In this document: positions 16,580-25,108 of the stretch, one piece after another
Position numbering within the stretch: position 1 is the stretch's first letter
Layout of the letters: every line of letters starts with the position of its first letter
From: Candidatus Gastranaerophilales bacterium
Lineage (GTDB): Bacteria; Cyanobacteriota; Vampirovibrionia; Gastranaerophilales; Gastranaerophilaceae
DNA length: 44,906 bases
Assembly: GCA_944324405.1 (NCBI GenBank)
Contig: CALUWF010000011.1
Location: 1 to 44,906 of the forward strand
Reading direction: 5' to 3'
Notes under the pieces: model-generated
The model's input: the letters and a program-made list of their open reading frames with translations, nothing else
Database searches by the model: none
What the model was told of the DNA's origin: nothing
Program-made: the position numbers and the translations under genes

Positions 16580-18796
16580 ATGAAAAAAAATATTTTTTTA
16601 AATGTTTTAAGAATTTTGCTGTGTCTGCTTTTTGTGTCGCTTGCCGTTTTTGTATTTTTTCATCCGAAAAAAACTCAAACAAATATTTTGAGTGCAATTC
16701 TTTCAAGCAGCAGCGAAGATGGAACGCTTTTAAACTTAAGCCTAAAACATTCCGGCCGCTTTAGGGTTATTTTTAAATCAGATAATCAATTAAGCTCTGA
16801 TGAAGCGCGTGATGAATTTATGAACGGTGTCGATAAAAGTGCGCTAAGGGATGATTTTGCTTTAAATAAAAATATTTCAAGTCTTCTTGATGAATATAAG
16901 ATACACCACAGCGCTCTGTTGTCATACAATACAAAAGATGAACTTAAGCTGCAAAGATATAAAATTATTAAAGAGCAAAGCCTTGAAAGACTCTACAGTC
17001 CGTTTGCATTTAACCTTTTGCCGCTTGAAGAAGATCCCTTTTTGCTCTTTAGTGATTTTTTAAATATGATATCAAATAGCAGTACAGGATACAAAAACGA
17101 ACTTGACGGGTCGTATTACAGTGTTTTGGAGCTTAATTTAAAAGACAGCATTGCGCTTTCGCCCAATCTTTTACAAAGCGAAATGCCTAAGTTCATTGAC
17201 TTAAAAAATAAAATTGAAGATAAATATGAAAACGTACAAATCTATCTTTCGGGCACTCCGGTGCATACTTATTATGCAAGTTCTAAATCAATGAAAGAAA
17301 TTAATTTTATTTGTATTTTTTCTTCACTTTTTATAATCTTAATCTGCAAATTTTATTTTCGCTCTTACCGCCTGCTTTTTCCAATAGCGCTAAGCCTTAC
17401 CTTGGGGATGACTTTTGGCTATCTGCTTACTTGTGTATTTTTTAAATCAATTCATATTTTAACCTTTGTGTTTTCTTCAACTCTCATAGGCATCTGTGTT
17501 GATTATTCGCTTCATTATTTTGCTTCCCAAAACAATATAAAGATTATATTTAAAAGCCTTAGTATGAGTATGTTCACAACGGTCTGCGCTTTTTTGTCAC
17601 TTTTATTTTCAAATATTACACTTTTGGGGCAAATAGCAGTCTTTACTTCGGGCGGATTGATTTTTGTGTATTTGTTTGTGGTGCTTTTTTACCCTCTTAT
17701 CTGCAATAATTTGAAGCTAAATCAAATAGATTTTGACCCTTTTTCTTATTTAAAAAGAATTCCAAAAAATATAATTGCTGCAGTTTTTGCAATGCTTTTA
17801 TTACTTTCTTTTGCGGGGTATTTCAGGTTAAATTTTGATAATGAAATTACAAATATGTACAAGCCTCCGAAATTTCTGCAAAATAGCGAAAAAATAGCGG
17901 TAAGTCTTCAAAATACATCTGCCTCTTCTGTTTTTATACTCGTGGAAGGGAAAAATATTCAGGAAATTTTAGAAAACGAAGAAGATATAACGCAAAATTT
18001 GAAGCAGGATGATTTTATTGCGCTGAGCAAATTTATTCCCTCAATTAAAGCTCAAAAAAATAACAGAGAGCTGATTTATGCACTCTATAAAAACGAACTT
18101 TTTAATTATGCTTCATTTCTGACGCAAAATGTAAGAGAAAATATTTTAAAACAAATTTCGGACGAGATAAAAAAAAGCGATTATTTAAAGCTTGAAAATT
18201 TACCCGCACAACAGTTTAAAGACTTTTTCGCCAATGAAAATACCTCAGTTATCTTACTTAAGGGCCCCGTCAATTTTGACATTGCAAAAAAATATCCTAA
18301 TGCCAAAATGGTGGATTTAAAAAACGACATATCAAAAAAAGTTGAAAGATGTTCAACAAGCTGCGCGAAGCTTATTTTGCCCGCAATTTTGCTGCTATTT
18401 ACCGTAATGTCATTGATTTATACACCAAAAAATGCGCTTAAAATAATCTCACCTTCTATTCTTGCCGGATTTTTCGTAATCGGAATTTTGAGTTTATTCG
18501 GGCATGGTATAAATTTATTTGATATACTCGCACTCTTTTTAATTGTCGGTTTCAGCCTTGATTATTCGATTTTCAGATTTAATTCAATCCAAGACCCTGC
18601 GGTTTCTGATTTAAGGGCGAATTGGGCGGTTTTGATTTCATGTGCAACAAGTGTATTTTCTTTCTTTTTGCTTGCAATGACAAGCTTTAAGCTGATAAGT
18701 TCGCTTGGGCTTATTTTGTCACTCGGGCTTTTAAGTTCGTACATTTTCAGCTTTATTTTAATATCGGAACCTCGGAATTTCCCCCAAAAAAGCTAA
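16580..18796 (+). CDS. apeM: MMPL/RND-family lipid exporter (ApeM)
   Basis: This 738-aa inner-membrane transporter has the MMPL two-repeat layout: one TM at about 8-27, a periplasmic domain to about 240, a TM bundle at about 245-415, a second periplasmic domain to about 600, and a final TM bundle to 735. Each bundle carries the Asp-Tyr proton-relay motif, GICVDYSLHYFAS and VGFSLDYSIFRFN. It would extract the aryl polyene lipid from the inner membrane and pass it to the LolA-like carrier. Confidence 0.87.
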   Translation: MKKNIFLNVLRILLCLLFVSLAVFVFFHPKKTQTNILSAILSSSSEDGTLLNLSLKHSGRFRVIFKSDNQLSSDEARDEFMNGVDKSALRDDFALNKNISSLLDEYKIHHSALLSYNTKDELKLQRYKIIKEQSLERLYSPFAFNLLPLEEDPFLLFSDFLNMISNSSTGYKNELDGSYYSVLELNLKDSIALSPNLLQSEMPKFIDLKNKIEDKYENVQIYLSGTPVHTYYASSKSMKEINFICIFSSLFIILICKFYFRSYRLLFPIALSLTLGMTFGYLLTCVFFKSIHILTFVFSSTLIGICVDYSLHYFASQNNIKIIFKSLSMSMFTTVCAFLSLLFSNITLLGQIAVFTSGGLIFVYLFVVLFYPLICNNLKLNQIDFDPFSYLKRIPKNIIAAVFAMLLLLSFAGYFRLNFDNEITNMYKPPKFLQNSEKIAVSLQNTSASSVFILVEGKNIQEILENEEDITQNLKQDDFIALSKFIPSIKAQKNNRELIYALYKNELFNYASFLTQNVRENILKQISDEIKKSDYLKLENLPAQQFKDFFANENTSVILLKGPVNFDIAKKYPNAKMVDLKNDISKKVERCSTSCAKLILPAILLLFTVMSLIYTPKNALKIISPSILAGFFVIGILSLFGHGINLFDILALFLIVGFSLDYSIFRFNSIQDPAVSDLRANWAVLISCATSVFSFFLLAMTSFKLISSLGLILSLGLLSSYIFSFILISEPRNFPQKS

Positions 18797-18801
18797 ATGA
18801 T

Positions 18802-18830
18802 TTAAAAACAACTAAGCTTTGTGGTATAAT
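18802..18830 (+). promoter_or_regulatory. Internal extended -10 promoter before apeB
   Basis: TGGTATAAT (18822-18830) is an extended -10 with a perfect TATAAT; TTAAAA at 18802-18807 is a weak -35 at 17-bp spacing. Transcription would start near 18837, next to ATG 18840, which lacks a Shine-Dalgarno, so this transcript may be nearly leaderless. apeB and the following acyltransferase could thus be expressed separately from the main ape operon. Confidence 0.5.
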
Positions 18831-18839
18831 TCATACGTT

Positions 18840-19937
18840 ATGCAGGAAAATTCAACAAAAATTAAAATTAAAAGAAAAAGAAGAAGCAAAAATCCCATAG
18901 ACACGCTTACCCTTGCACAGAAAATTGCCTTTGCGCCGATTACTTTTCAAATTGTTGCTTCAATGCTTGATTTTGGCATTTTTAAGGCGCTGAGTGAAAA
19001 AAATATGACAAAAGCGCAGCTTATGCAAAAATGCGGTATTTCAAGATACACGATAGACACCCTTTTTGATGCAGCATTGTGTATCGGCCTTGTTGAGAGA
19101 AATTCAAACGGCGAATTTTCAAATACAAAATTGGCGGATGCTTTTTTGTATGACGAGATGACAAGGGTAAATTTCAATTTCGTGCGTGATATTTGCTATC
19201 TCGGCGCAAGCGAGTTGAGCGAATCATTTCGCAAAAGTGCGCCTGTCGGCTTAAATAAATACTATTTCAATTCTCCCGTAATATATTCGGAACTTACCAA
19301 AATGAATGAAAGGATGAAAAAAAGCTGGTACGAATTTGACCATCATTATTCTGATGAGTGTTTTGAGCAGGTTCTTAAAATTATCTTTAGCAATAAGCCG
19401 AAAATTGAACTTATTTGCGACATAGGCGGGAATACAGGCAAATTTGAGAGGGCATGTCTTGATTTTAATCACGATTGTAAAGTTGTGATGGTAGATCTTG
19501 AGGAAAACATTAGGGAAACGAGCAAGAATTTTAATACAAATCGATGCTCTTTTTTAAGTGCTGATATCTTGTCGGATAGTCCGTTGGAATTTCAAAAAAC
19601 GCCTGATGTATTTTTTATGAGTCAGTTTTTGGACTGTTTTTCAAGAGAGCAGATTTTATTTATTTTGAATAAAATTGCAAATGCTTCCGGAAGGAATACT
19701 AAGATATATATCCTGGAACCTTTTATTGATAATCAAAATTTTAAAGGTGCCGCATATGCTCTTTCGCATATTTCCCTTTATTTCACCTGCATGGCAAACG
19801 GCTGTAGTAAAATGTACAATGAGTGCGATATGTTGGAAATCATAGCAAATTCAAAACTTAAAGTTACAAATATATACCATGGCGTGGGCAGATACGACTA
19901 CACTCTTTTGGAGTGCGTGAAAAATGAAGTGGTATAA
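18840..19937 (+). CDS. apeB: SAM-dependent O-methyltransferase (ApeB-type)
   Basis: The methyltransferase of 365 aa from ATG 18840 has a helical/winged-helix dimerisation N-terminus (about 20-100; FGIFKALSEKNMTKAQLMQKCGIS) and a class I Rossmann core with SAM motif I as ELICDIGGNTGKFE. Family members in APE clusters methylate the aromatic head group. The N-terminus is unusually basic (KIKIKRKRRSK). The frame stays open to TTG 18819, but that codon overlaps the TATAAT promoter, so 18840 is preferred. It overlaps the next gene by 14 bases. Confidence 0.82.
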   Translation: MQENSTKIKIKRKRRSKNPIDTLTLAQKIAFAPITFQIVASMLDFGIFKALSEKNMTKAQLMQKCGISRYTIDTLFDAALCIGLVERNSNGEFSNTKLADAFLYDEMTRVNFNFVRDICYLGASELSESFRKSAPVGLNKYYFNSPVIYSELTKMNERMKKSWYEFDHHYSDECFEQVLKIIFSNKPKIELICDIGGNTGKFERACLDFNHDCKVVMVDLEENIRETSKNFNTNRCSFLSADILSDSPLEFQKTPDVFFMSQFLDCFSREQILFILNKIANASGRNTKIYILEPFIDNQNFKGAAYALSHISLYFTCMANGCSKMYNECDMLEIIANSKLKVTNIYHGVGRYDYTLLECVKNEVV

Positions 19938-20856
19938 CCAAAAAGAGCTCTCCGCGGGCGTAAAAAGGCTTGTTATTTCCTGGTATCTTTATAAAGTATT
20001 CGGGAAAAAGGCTGCGGAGTTTATTGCTTTTTTGGTTTCATTTTTTACATTTATTTTCTCAAAACAAATTCGGAAAATTACGGCTAAAAATCTAAACGTA
20101 ATTTACAAATTTACAAATAACCCGAATTCAAAACCTACTTTTCTAAATTGCTACAAAAACGTATTAAATTATGCGCTTTCGCTTGTCGATAAGATGGAAA
20201 CCTACGCAAGGACTTTTGATATAAATAAGCTTGACTTTGCACAAGATACGGATAAAGAAGAATTGCTTGAGCTTATGCAAAATAAAAAAGGCGTGTTTTT
20301 TCTTTGTTCTCATATAGGAAATGTAGAAGTTTTGAGGATTTTTATTTCCAATCCCAAAAATTTTGTATGGCCTGCAAATCCGCATGTGAATATATTTTTG
20401 AGTAAAAATCAATGCAGAGTTTTTAAGGACTTTTTAAGCAGGATATCAGTGGAGGCGAATTTTAGCACTTATGCTGTTGAAGATACGGATATCACAACCG
20501 CTGTTGAGATGGAGGAAAAGTTAAAAAACGGCGACATTTTATTTATGGCCGGAGACAGGATTTCGCCAAATACTCCAAATGCATCTTTTTGTGCTGATTT
20601 TTTAAATAGGAAAGTGAATTTTCCCGTTGGTTCTTTTAAATTTGCCCAGCTCTGCGGTGCTGATGTGTATTTTATATGCGCACTTAAAGACCGGGGTGAT
20701 TTCTATAAAATTTATGTACAAAAATTTATCCCCGACAACAAACTTTCAAAAAAACAAAATCTCGAAAATATGCAAAAAGGATATGTTAATTTCTTGCAGC
20801 AGGCGGTAAAAATTGCTCCGCTGCAATTTTACCATTTTTACGATTTATTCGAGTAA
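19924..20856 (+). CDS. Stand-alone ApeJ-type lipid acyltransferase
   Basis: This 310-aa LpxL/COG4261-like acyltransferase has a membrane segment at about residues 30-46, the catalytic HX4E motif as SHIGNVE (H130, E135), and the later block GDILFMAGDRISPN. In the APE clusters I recall, this domain is the C-terminal half of ApeJ, fused to a family 2 glycosyltransferase; here only the acyltransferase is present and no glycosyltransferase lies in the cluster. It overlaps apeB by 14 bases and ends the plus-strand operon, converging on the flavodoxin-like gene 8 bases on. Confidence 0.8.
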   Translation: MKWYNQKELSAGVKRLVISWYLYKVFGKKAAEFIAFLVSFFTFIFSKQIRKITAKNLNVIYKFTNNPNSKPTFLNCYKNVLNYALSLVDKMETYARTFDINKLDFAQDTDKEELLELMQNKKGVFFLCSHIGNVEVLRIFISNPKNFVWPANPHVNIFLSKNQCRVFKDFLSRISVEANFSTYAVEDTDITTAVEMEEKLKNGDILFMAGDRISPNTPNASFCADFLNRKVNFPVGSFKFAQLCGADVYFICALKDRGDFYKIYVQKFIPDNKLSKKQNLENMQKGYVNFLQQAVKIAPLQFYHFYDLFE

Positions 20857-20864
20857 CTTAATAT

Positions 20865-21407
20865 CTATACGTTTTTACCCGTATCGTAAGCTTTTTTAAG
20901 CAGGTCGGGCTGCTCTTTTATACTGCCCGGCGTTTCTACTCCGCCTGCATGCAGTGTTGTTTTGAGTTTTGCTTTTTCAAAGCAGACAATCCAGCCGTTA
21001 ATGCCGTTTATTGCTCCGTCAGCGGCATTTTTTTCCGTGTCGGCGGCACTTGTCAGGAAATAAATATCTCTGAATTTATAATCGGATGAAAAAAGAGGGT
21101 TGGCTCTGTCCAAGAGTGTTTTTAATTGTCCTGACATTTCGTAATAGTAAATCGGGGTGGCAAAGGCTATAACATCTGCATTTTTCATCTTTTCAACAAT
21201 TTCGCAGCTGTCGTCTTTAATTGTGCATTTTTGTGTTTTTACGCAGGCAAGACAACCTCTGCAAAATTTTATTTCCTTATCTCTTAAAGATATAAATTCC
21301 ATGTTGTGTCCGGCATCTTTTGCTCCGTGTGCAAATTCCTGTGCCAAAATTTCCGAGTTGCCGTTTTGTCTTAAAGTTGAAGATATTATTAAAACATTTT
21401 TTGACAT
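20865..21407 (-). CDS. Flavodoxin-fold NAD(P)H-dependent FMN reductase
   Basis: This 180-aa flavodoxin-family protein has the FMN phosphate loop SSTLRQNGNS at the N-terminus, a cysteine cluster CRGCLACVKTQKC (about residues 49-61), and ATPIYYYEMSGQLKTLLDR, typical of the NADPH-dependent FMN reductase/iron-sulfur flavoprotein-like group. The Cys set may bind a cluster or act in redox. It would reduce flavins, quinones or similar acceptors; the natural substrate is unknown. It converges on the ape operon but is probably unrelated. Confidence 0.82.
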   Translation of the reverse strand: MSKNVLIISSTLRQNGNSEILAQEFAHGAKDAGHNMEFISLRDKEIKFCRGCLACVKTQKCTIKDDSCEIVEKMKNADVIAFATPIYYYEMSGQLKTLLDRANPLFSSDYKFRDIYFLTSAADTEKNAADGAINGINGWIVCFEKAKLKTTLHAGGVETPGSIKEQPDLLKKAYDTGKNV

Positions 21408-21437
21408 TTTATTTCCTTTTTTAAGTTTAACTAATTT

Positions 21438-21468
21438 ATTCTAACACATTAGAGTTGCTTTCGGTCAA
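21438..21468 (-). promoter_or_regulatory. Candidate promoter of the flavodoxin-like gene
   Basis: On the minus strand, TTGACC (21468-21463) and TAGAAT (21443-21438) are separated by 19 bp, slightly longer than ideal, ending about 30 bases upstream of ATG 21407. A GGAAA-type Shine-Dalgarno lies between. Confidence 0.4.
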
Positions 21469-21551
21469 GCTTTAAGCGTCAATATTTTGCAAAATAAATT
21501 TGTTTTTTAAAAATCTCTATGTTTTTAATACCAACAAGGCTAATTTTATTG

Positions 21552-21557
21552 TATAAT
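21552..21557 (+). promoter_or_regulatory. Candidate -10 box of the envelope locus
   Basis: A perfect TATAAT sits 22 bases before ATG 21580, and GGAG (about 21569-21572) forms the Shine-Dalgarno. No good -35 is seen at 17 bp. As the next genes are nearly contiguous, this is the most likely single promoter for the six plus-strand genes to 26846. Confidence 0.45.
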
Positions 21558-21579
21558 TTAAAAAAAATGGAGTCGGAAT

Positions 21580-21786
21580 ATGCAAGCGCAAAGATTTAAG
21601 TATAAAGGACTTTTGATATTTTTTGTGATGCTGCTTGTTGTTTTAAGCGTATTTATAATTGTGCTTAAACCTAAGATGCATAAAGTCGTACAGTTTAGCG
21701 TCATTGAAACAATATTAAAATTCAACTCCGACGGCTCAATTACCACAACTAAACAAATAACCCGGGATGTTATAAAGGAAAAGTAA
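21580..21786 (+). CDS. Small single-TM protein, first gene of the envelope locus
   Basis: The 68-aa protein has a basic N-terminus, one membrane helix (about residues 9-30) and a short polar tail. The TM and the following PKMHK resemble the start of the TonB-C-like protein encoded at 25109 (TPKMHNK), so it may be a truncated relative. Shine-Dalgarno and spacing (6 bases to the next gene) support it as real. I do not recognise a family. Confidence 0.6.
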   Translation: MQAQRFKYKGLLIFFVMLLVVLSVFIIVLKPKMHKVVQFSVIETILKFNSDGSITTTKQITRDVIKEK

Positions 21787-21792
21787 AAAGGT

Positions 21793-22830
21793 ATGAAAAA
21801 ATTTTTTGCAATTTTTATATGCGTTTTGTATTTGTTTGGTACAAATACCTGCTTTGCCTTTAGCGAGCTTTACTATCTTAAAAATATTAATCAAAATGCT
21901 GCTGCACAATATGTTCAAGACGTGCTTTATGATAAGGATTATGACATAAAAAAGAAAAATCCTTTTTATGCTATCTCAACAAAGGACAGTGCGGACTATG
22001 CAGCCATTGTCTTACAGCAGAGCGGTGCAAATCTTTTTTATTATTTTGAATCAAATGATGAAAATAAAAGATTAAATAAGAATATTTTAAAGGAATTCAA
22101 AAGAAATGATATTGAATACGAGCAATCGTCAAATCAAATCCATCTTGCAAATTTTTCGCAAATTGCTCAAAGAACAATGACCGGCGAAAAGAAAGTCTAT
22201 ATTTTTGAAGAACCTAAAATGGAGCAAAACATTCAAGTTGCAAATGAAAACAAAGAGCCATCAACAACTCTTAAGGGTTTTGCGGGCAAAATAGGCAAGG
22301 GTGAGGAACTTTCCGTTTATTTGCAAACTTCAATAAATACCGCAACGGCGCAAGTAGGTGATAGTGTCTGCGGAGTATTAAAATCCGACTGGACGTATAA
22401 AAATTACACCGTAGCGCCGCAGGGAAGCATTTTGTACGGTTCTTTGACAAAAGCAAATCATGCTACGGCAGGTTCAAGAAACGGCAGTGTAAGGATAGTT
22501 TTCGACAGACTTGTAACACCGGAGGGCAAGACTTTAAATATTTTAAGCGAAGAAATAGATTTTAGTGTAACAAATGAAGGCAAAGTTAAAAGCACACTTA
22601 CAAAAACTCTTGCCATTGCTGCAGTCGGTGCGATTTTAGGTGTTATAATAGGAGCAATATCCGGCGATGGCTCTAATATTGCCCAGGGCGCATTGATTGG
22701 CGCGGGTATAGGAGGCGGCTCGGCTTTGGTTACCTCTGTCGCAGAGCGTGGAGTTGATGCGGAAATACCGGCCTATACGGATTTACAGGTAGTTTTAGAT
22801 GAGCCGGTGGATGTGGTTTTAAGTTATTAA
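21793..22830 (+). CDS. Secreted envelope protein with VirB10-like region and glycine zipper
   Basis: The 345-aa protein has a signal peptide (hydrophobic core about residues 4-18; cleavage near CFAF). Residues about 25-150 form a mixed domain rich in Asn/Tyr/Lys. Residues about 165-260 have the pattern YTVAPQGSILYGSLTKA...RIVFDRLVTPEGKTLNI, similar in style to the beta-barrel part of VirB10/TrbI proteins. A Gly/Ala-rich helix (AIAAVGAILGVIIGAISGDG and on to GAGIGGGSA, about 275-310) resembles glycine-zipper membrane-spanning segments. It ends with PAYTDLQVVLDEPVDVVL. Family assignment is weak; envelope location is well supported. Confidence 0.6.
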   Translation: MKKFFAIFICVLYLFGTNTCFAFSELYYLKNINQNAAAQYVQDVLYDKDYDIKKKNPFYAISTKDSADYAAIVLQQSGANLFYYFESNDENKRLNKNILKEFKRNDIEYEQSSNQIHLANFSQIAQRTMTGEKKVYIFEEPKMEQNIQVANENKEPSTTLKGFAGKIGKGEELSVYLQTSINTATAQVGDSVCGVLKSDWTYKNYTVAPQGSILYGSLTKANHATAGSRNGSVRIVFDRLVTPEGKTLNILSEEIDFSVTNEGKVKSTLTKTLAIAAVGAILGVIIGAISGDGSNIAQGALIGAGIGGGSALVTSVAERGVDAEIPAYTDLQVVLDEPVDVVLSY

Positions 22831-22840
22831 AGAGGATAAG

Positions 22841-23509
22841 ATGAATAAAAGATTAATAATTTCCGGATTTTTAATACTTGTTTGCGCGATTATTTTAAAA
22901 CTTTTATATGTCGGTCTTAAGAACATTAAAATTGACGAGTTTCATCCCGCCGCAGTTATTTTTGTCGTAGACTCTTCAGCTTCAAATCAAGCTAAGCTGG
23001 ATGAAGAAAAAGATTATTTAAAATCTATTTGCGCGATTTTAGATCCTGAAGATGTTATAAAGATTTTAAAAGTATCCGAGTCATCTTATTTAATCTATGA
23101 AGGTGTGCCTACCGATAATTCGGCGATTAACAAAACTCTCGGAGAGTTTACAAAATACGACAGCGAAGAATACGGTACAGCCTACGGAGAAGCACTTAAA
23201 AAGGCTTTTGAGCATGCGCTTAACATGAAAAAAGAAGGTTATGTGCCTTCAATAGTTGTAATTGGCGATCTTGAAAACGAGGGCGATGTCACTAAACAGA
23301 TTGATTGGGAAAAATTGCCGCAAAATGTTAAAAACATTAAAAAATATATTCCTGAAATTTCAATGATGTTTGCATACGCGCATCCTGAAAAACTTGACCT
23401 TGTAAAGACAAAATTGACACCGGTTTTGGGTGAAAAAAAATTAATTGTGATAAATGAGCAGAGTACCTCAAAATCACAGAGAAAACTTTTAGAAGCAATC
23501 GGAAGATAG
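22841..23509 (+). CDS. Membrane-tethered VWA-like protein
   Basis: The 222-aa protein has an N-terminal membrane helix (about residues 5-26) and an extracytoplasmic domain resembling a von Willebrand factor A fold. The metal-ion (MIDAS) motif DSSAS is complete (D44, S46, S48); a GTAYGEAL segment supplies the likely Thr, and VVIGDLENEG the distal Asp. VWA domains mediate metal-dependent protein contacts. It lies 10 bases after the preceding envelope gene and 9 bases before the eight-TM gene, so it probably works with their products. Confidence 0.65.
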   Translation: MNKRLIISGFLILVCAIILKLLYVGLKNIKIDEFHPAAVIFVVDSSASNQAKLDEEKDYLKSICAILDPEDVIKILKVSESSYLIYEGVPTDNSAINKTLGEFTKYDSEEYGTAYGEALKKAFEHALNMKKEGYVPSIVVIGDLENEGDVTKQIDWEKLPQNVKNIKKYIPEISMMFAYAHPEKLDLVKTKLTPVLGEKKLIVINEQSTSKSQRKLLEAIGR

Positions 23510-23518
23510 GAGAGTAAA

Positions 23519-25102
23519 ATGTCACTTAGCATAATTACAAAAAACGGCGAGAAAACCTTTTCGAACAAGGAGATTATAAACATATCTTCCAGGAGCGGTT
23601 TTGATGTAGAGCTTAATACCGGTTTTGATTTTATACTTGCGCTCCAATATGATTCACAATCGGGCAAATGCTATCTGCTTAATCAATTTAACAGCGATAA
23701 GTTTCTTTTCCGCGGGCAGGTGCTCCCTCAAAAGCTCGAGATAGAAAAAGTATGCAAGATTATGGTAAAAGATTCGGATGAATTTATAACAATTAAAGTA
23801 AACGGCTATGAAAATTTTAAAAGAGTTTCCGGCGAGAATATTACAGAGCAAGATTTAAAAGACCTCTACGGCTCAGATGTAAATTCTGCCGCAAGACTGA
23901 GAATTGAAAAAAGAAAAAGCGAACTTGAAGAAGCAAGGGTTGCAATTATAAAGCAGATTTCCTATAAGATAAATGATTTAAAACATAAGATTTCAATGAA
24001 TTCAAAAACAAGCGTATTTTTACATATCGCACTTTTTGCGGCATCTCTCGTGTTAGCATTTGGCGTATGTAATTACCTTGTCGGCCTGCCGCCAAAAGAG
24101 GCGGGCAGCATTATTCAAATGCCCGTCAATATGAAACTTCTTATAATATTTACCCTTATTGTATATGCTATCGGGCTTATTATGAAGCAGGGAATGTACC
24201 TTTGCTTAAAGGATTCGGACGCATCAAGAGGCAGCAGAGCTGTGTTAATTTTGACATCAACTCTTTTTTATGCAGGTGTTTATGTCATAAATCTTCTTTA
24301 TTATCTATCCCCCGGTACAATGCCTTATTTTGCAATATTTATGTCACTTTTCTTTAGCGTCGTATGTGTAAGTCTTGCCTTGGCGCTTGGATATTTCAAG
24401 AATGCCAATGTTTCGATGTCAAAAGAACTTAGTAAATATGAATACAGGGAAGATTTTGAACAGGTTACAAAAGAATATCAACTTTGGATAGAGAGATATA
24501 TAAACAATTTAAGTTCAACAAAAATAAGAAACCTGAAAGACAAACTTTTTACACTGCAAATAAAATCATACGGCGAAATACTCCTGGGTGTTCTGACCGC
24601 ACCTTTTCTTGCTTATGGTGTATCAAACACTCTTGCAATGTGTTTTCCGGAAGCTGCGGGCTGGATAAGAATTTCAGGGCTGAGATTTAGTCCCGTATTT
24701 TTAGTGCTTGCAACATTTATGATTATCTTTGCCTTTTTTGCTTTTGTTAATGCCTTTTTGTGCAGCAAAAAAATTCAGGGTTCAAATGTGCTTAAAAATG
24801 ACGGTTTTAGCAATTATTTGCAGCATGGTACGGAAATTTACGGACTTGAAGGAACAAAAAAAATTGTCTGTGATATGCGCCGCTCTTTAATAATCGGAAT
24901 TTGTATAATATTTATAGAATTTTCAATGAATATTTCATATTTTATGCAAGAAATGGGCGCGGATTTGGGCGGTATGTTTTTAAGTTCGATTGCAGCTCTT
25001 GTTCCGACGGCACTTTTAATCGCCGAAACTTATATGCTCAGCCAAACAAAATTTGAAATAAGTACGAGTGAAGATGTAATAGCAAAATTGGACAAGGATT
25101 AG
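23519..25102 (+). CDS. Eight-TM membrane protein with N-terminal beta-rich head
   Basis: The 527-aa protein begins with about 110 residues of alternating beta pattern (IINISSRSGFDVEL, then YLLNQFNSDKFLFRGQVL, then FITIKVNG) that could be FHA-like, although no diagnostic Ser-Asn-Gly core is seen. A charged helical segment follows (about 125-165, possible coiled coil). Membrane segments lie at about 170-192, 210-230, 247-268, 274-297, 367-389, 407-432, 470-490 and 497-515, with a helical cytoplasmic loop between TM4 and TM5. I recognise no family. It is central in the operon and the only polytopic product, so it is the likely platform of a complex. Confidence 0.6.
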   Translation: MSLSIITKNGEKTFSNKEIINISSRSGFDVELNTGFDFILALQYDSQSGKCYLLNQFNSDKFLFRGQVLPQKLEIEKVCKIMVKDSDEFITIKVNGYENFKRVSGENITEQDLKDLYGSDVNSAARLRIEKRKSELEEARVAIIKQISYKINDLKHKISMNSKTSVFLHIALFAASLVLAFGVCNYLVGLPPKEAGSIIQMPVNMKLLIIFTLIVYAIGLIMKQGMYLCLKDSDASRGSRAVLILTSTLFYAGVYVINLLYYLSPGTMPYFAIFMSLFFSVVCVSLALALGYFKNANVSMSKELSKYEYREDFEQVTKEYQLWIERYINNLSSTKIRNLKDKLFTLQIKSYGEILLGVLTAPFLAYGVSNTLAMCFPEAAGWIRISGLRFSPVFLVLATFMIIFAFFAFVNAFLCSKKIQGSNVLKNDGFSNYLQHGTEIYGLEGTKKIVCDMRRSLIIGICIIFIEFSMNISYFMQEMGADLGGMFLSSIAALVPTALLIAETYMLSQTKFEISTSEDVIAKLDKD

Positions 25103-25108
25103 ATAAAA

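Noticed and set aside
8023-20856. Dialkylresorcinol/flexirubin or housekeeping fatty-acid cluster
   Set aside because: No DarA/DarB-type condensing or aromatising enzymes; the ApeC-type chain-length factor, ApeG-type membrane protein, LolA-like carrier and MMPL exporter fit APE, and fabD/fabH/acpP-type housekeeping genes are missing.
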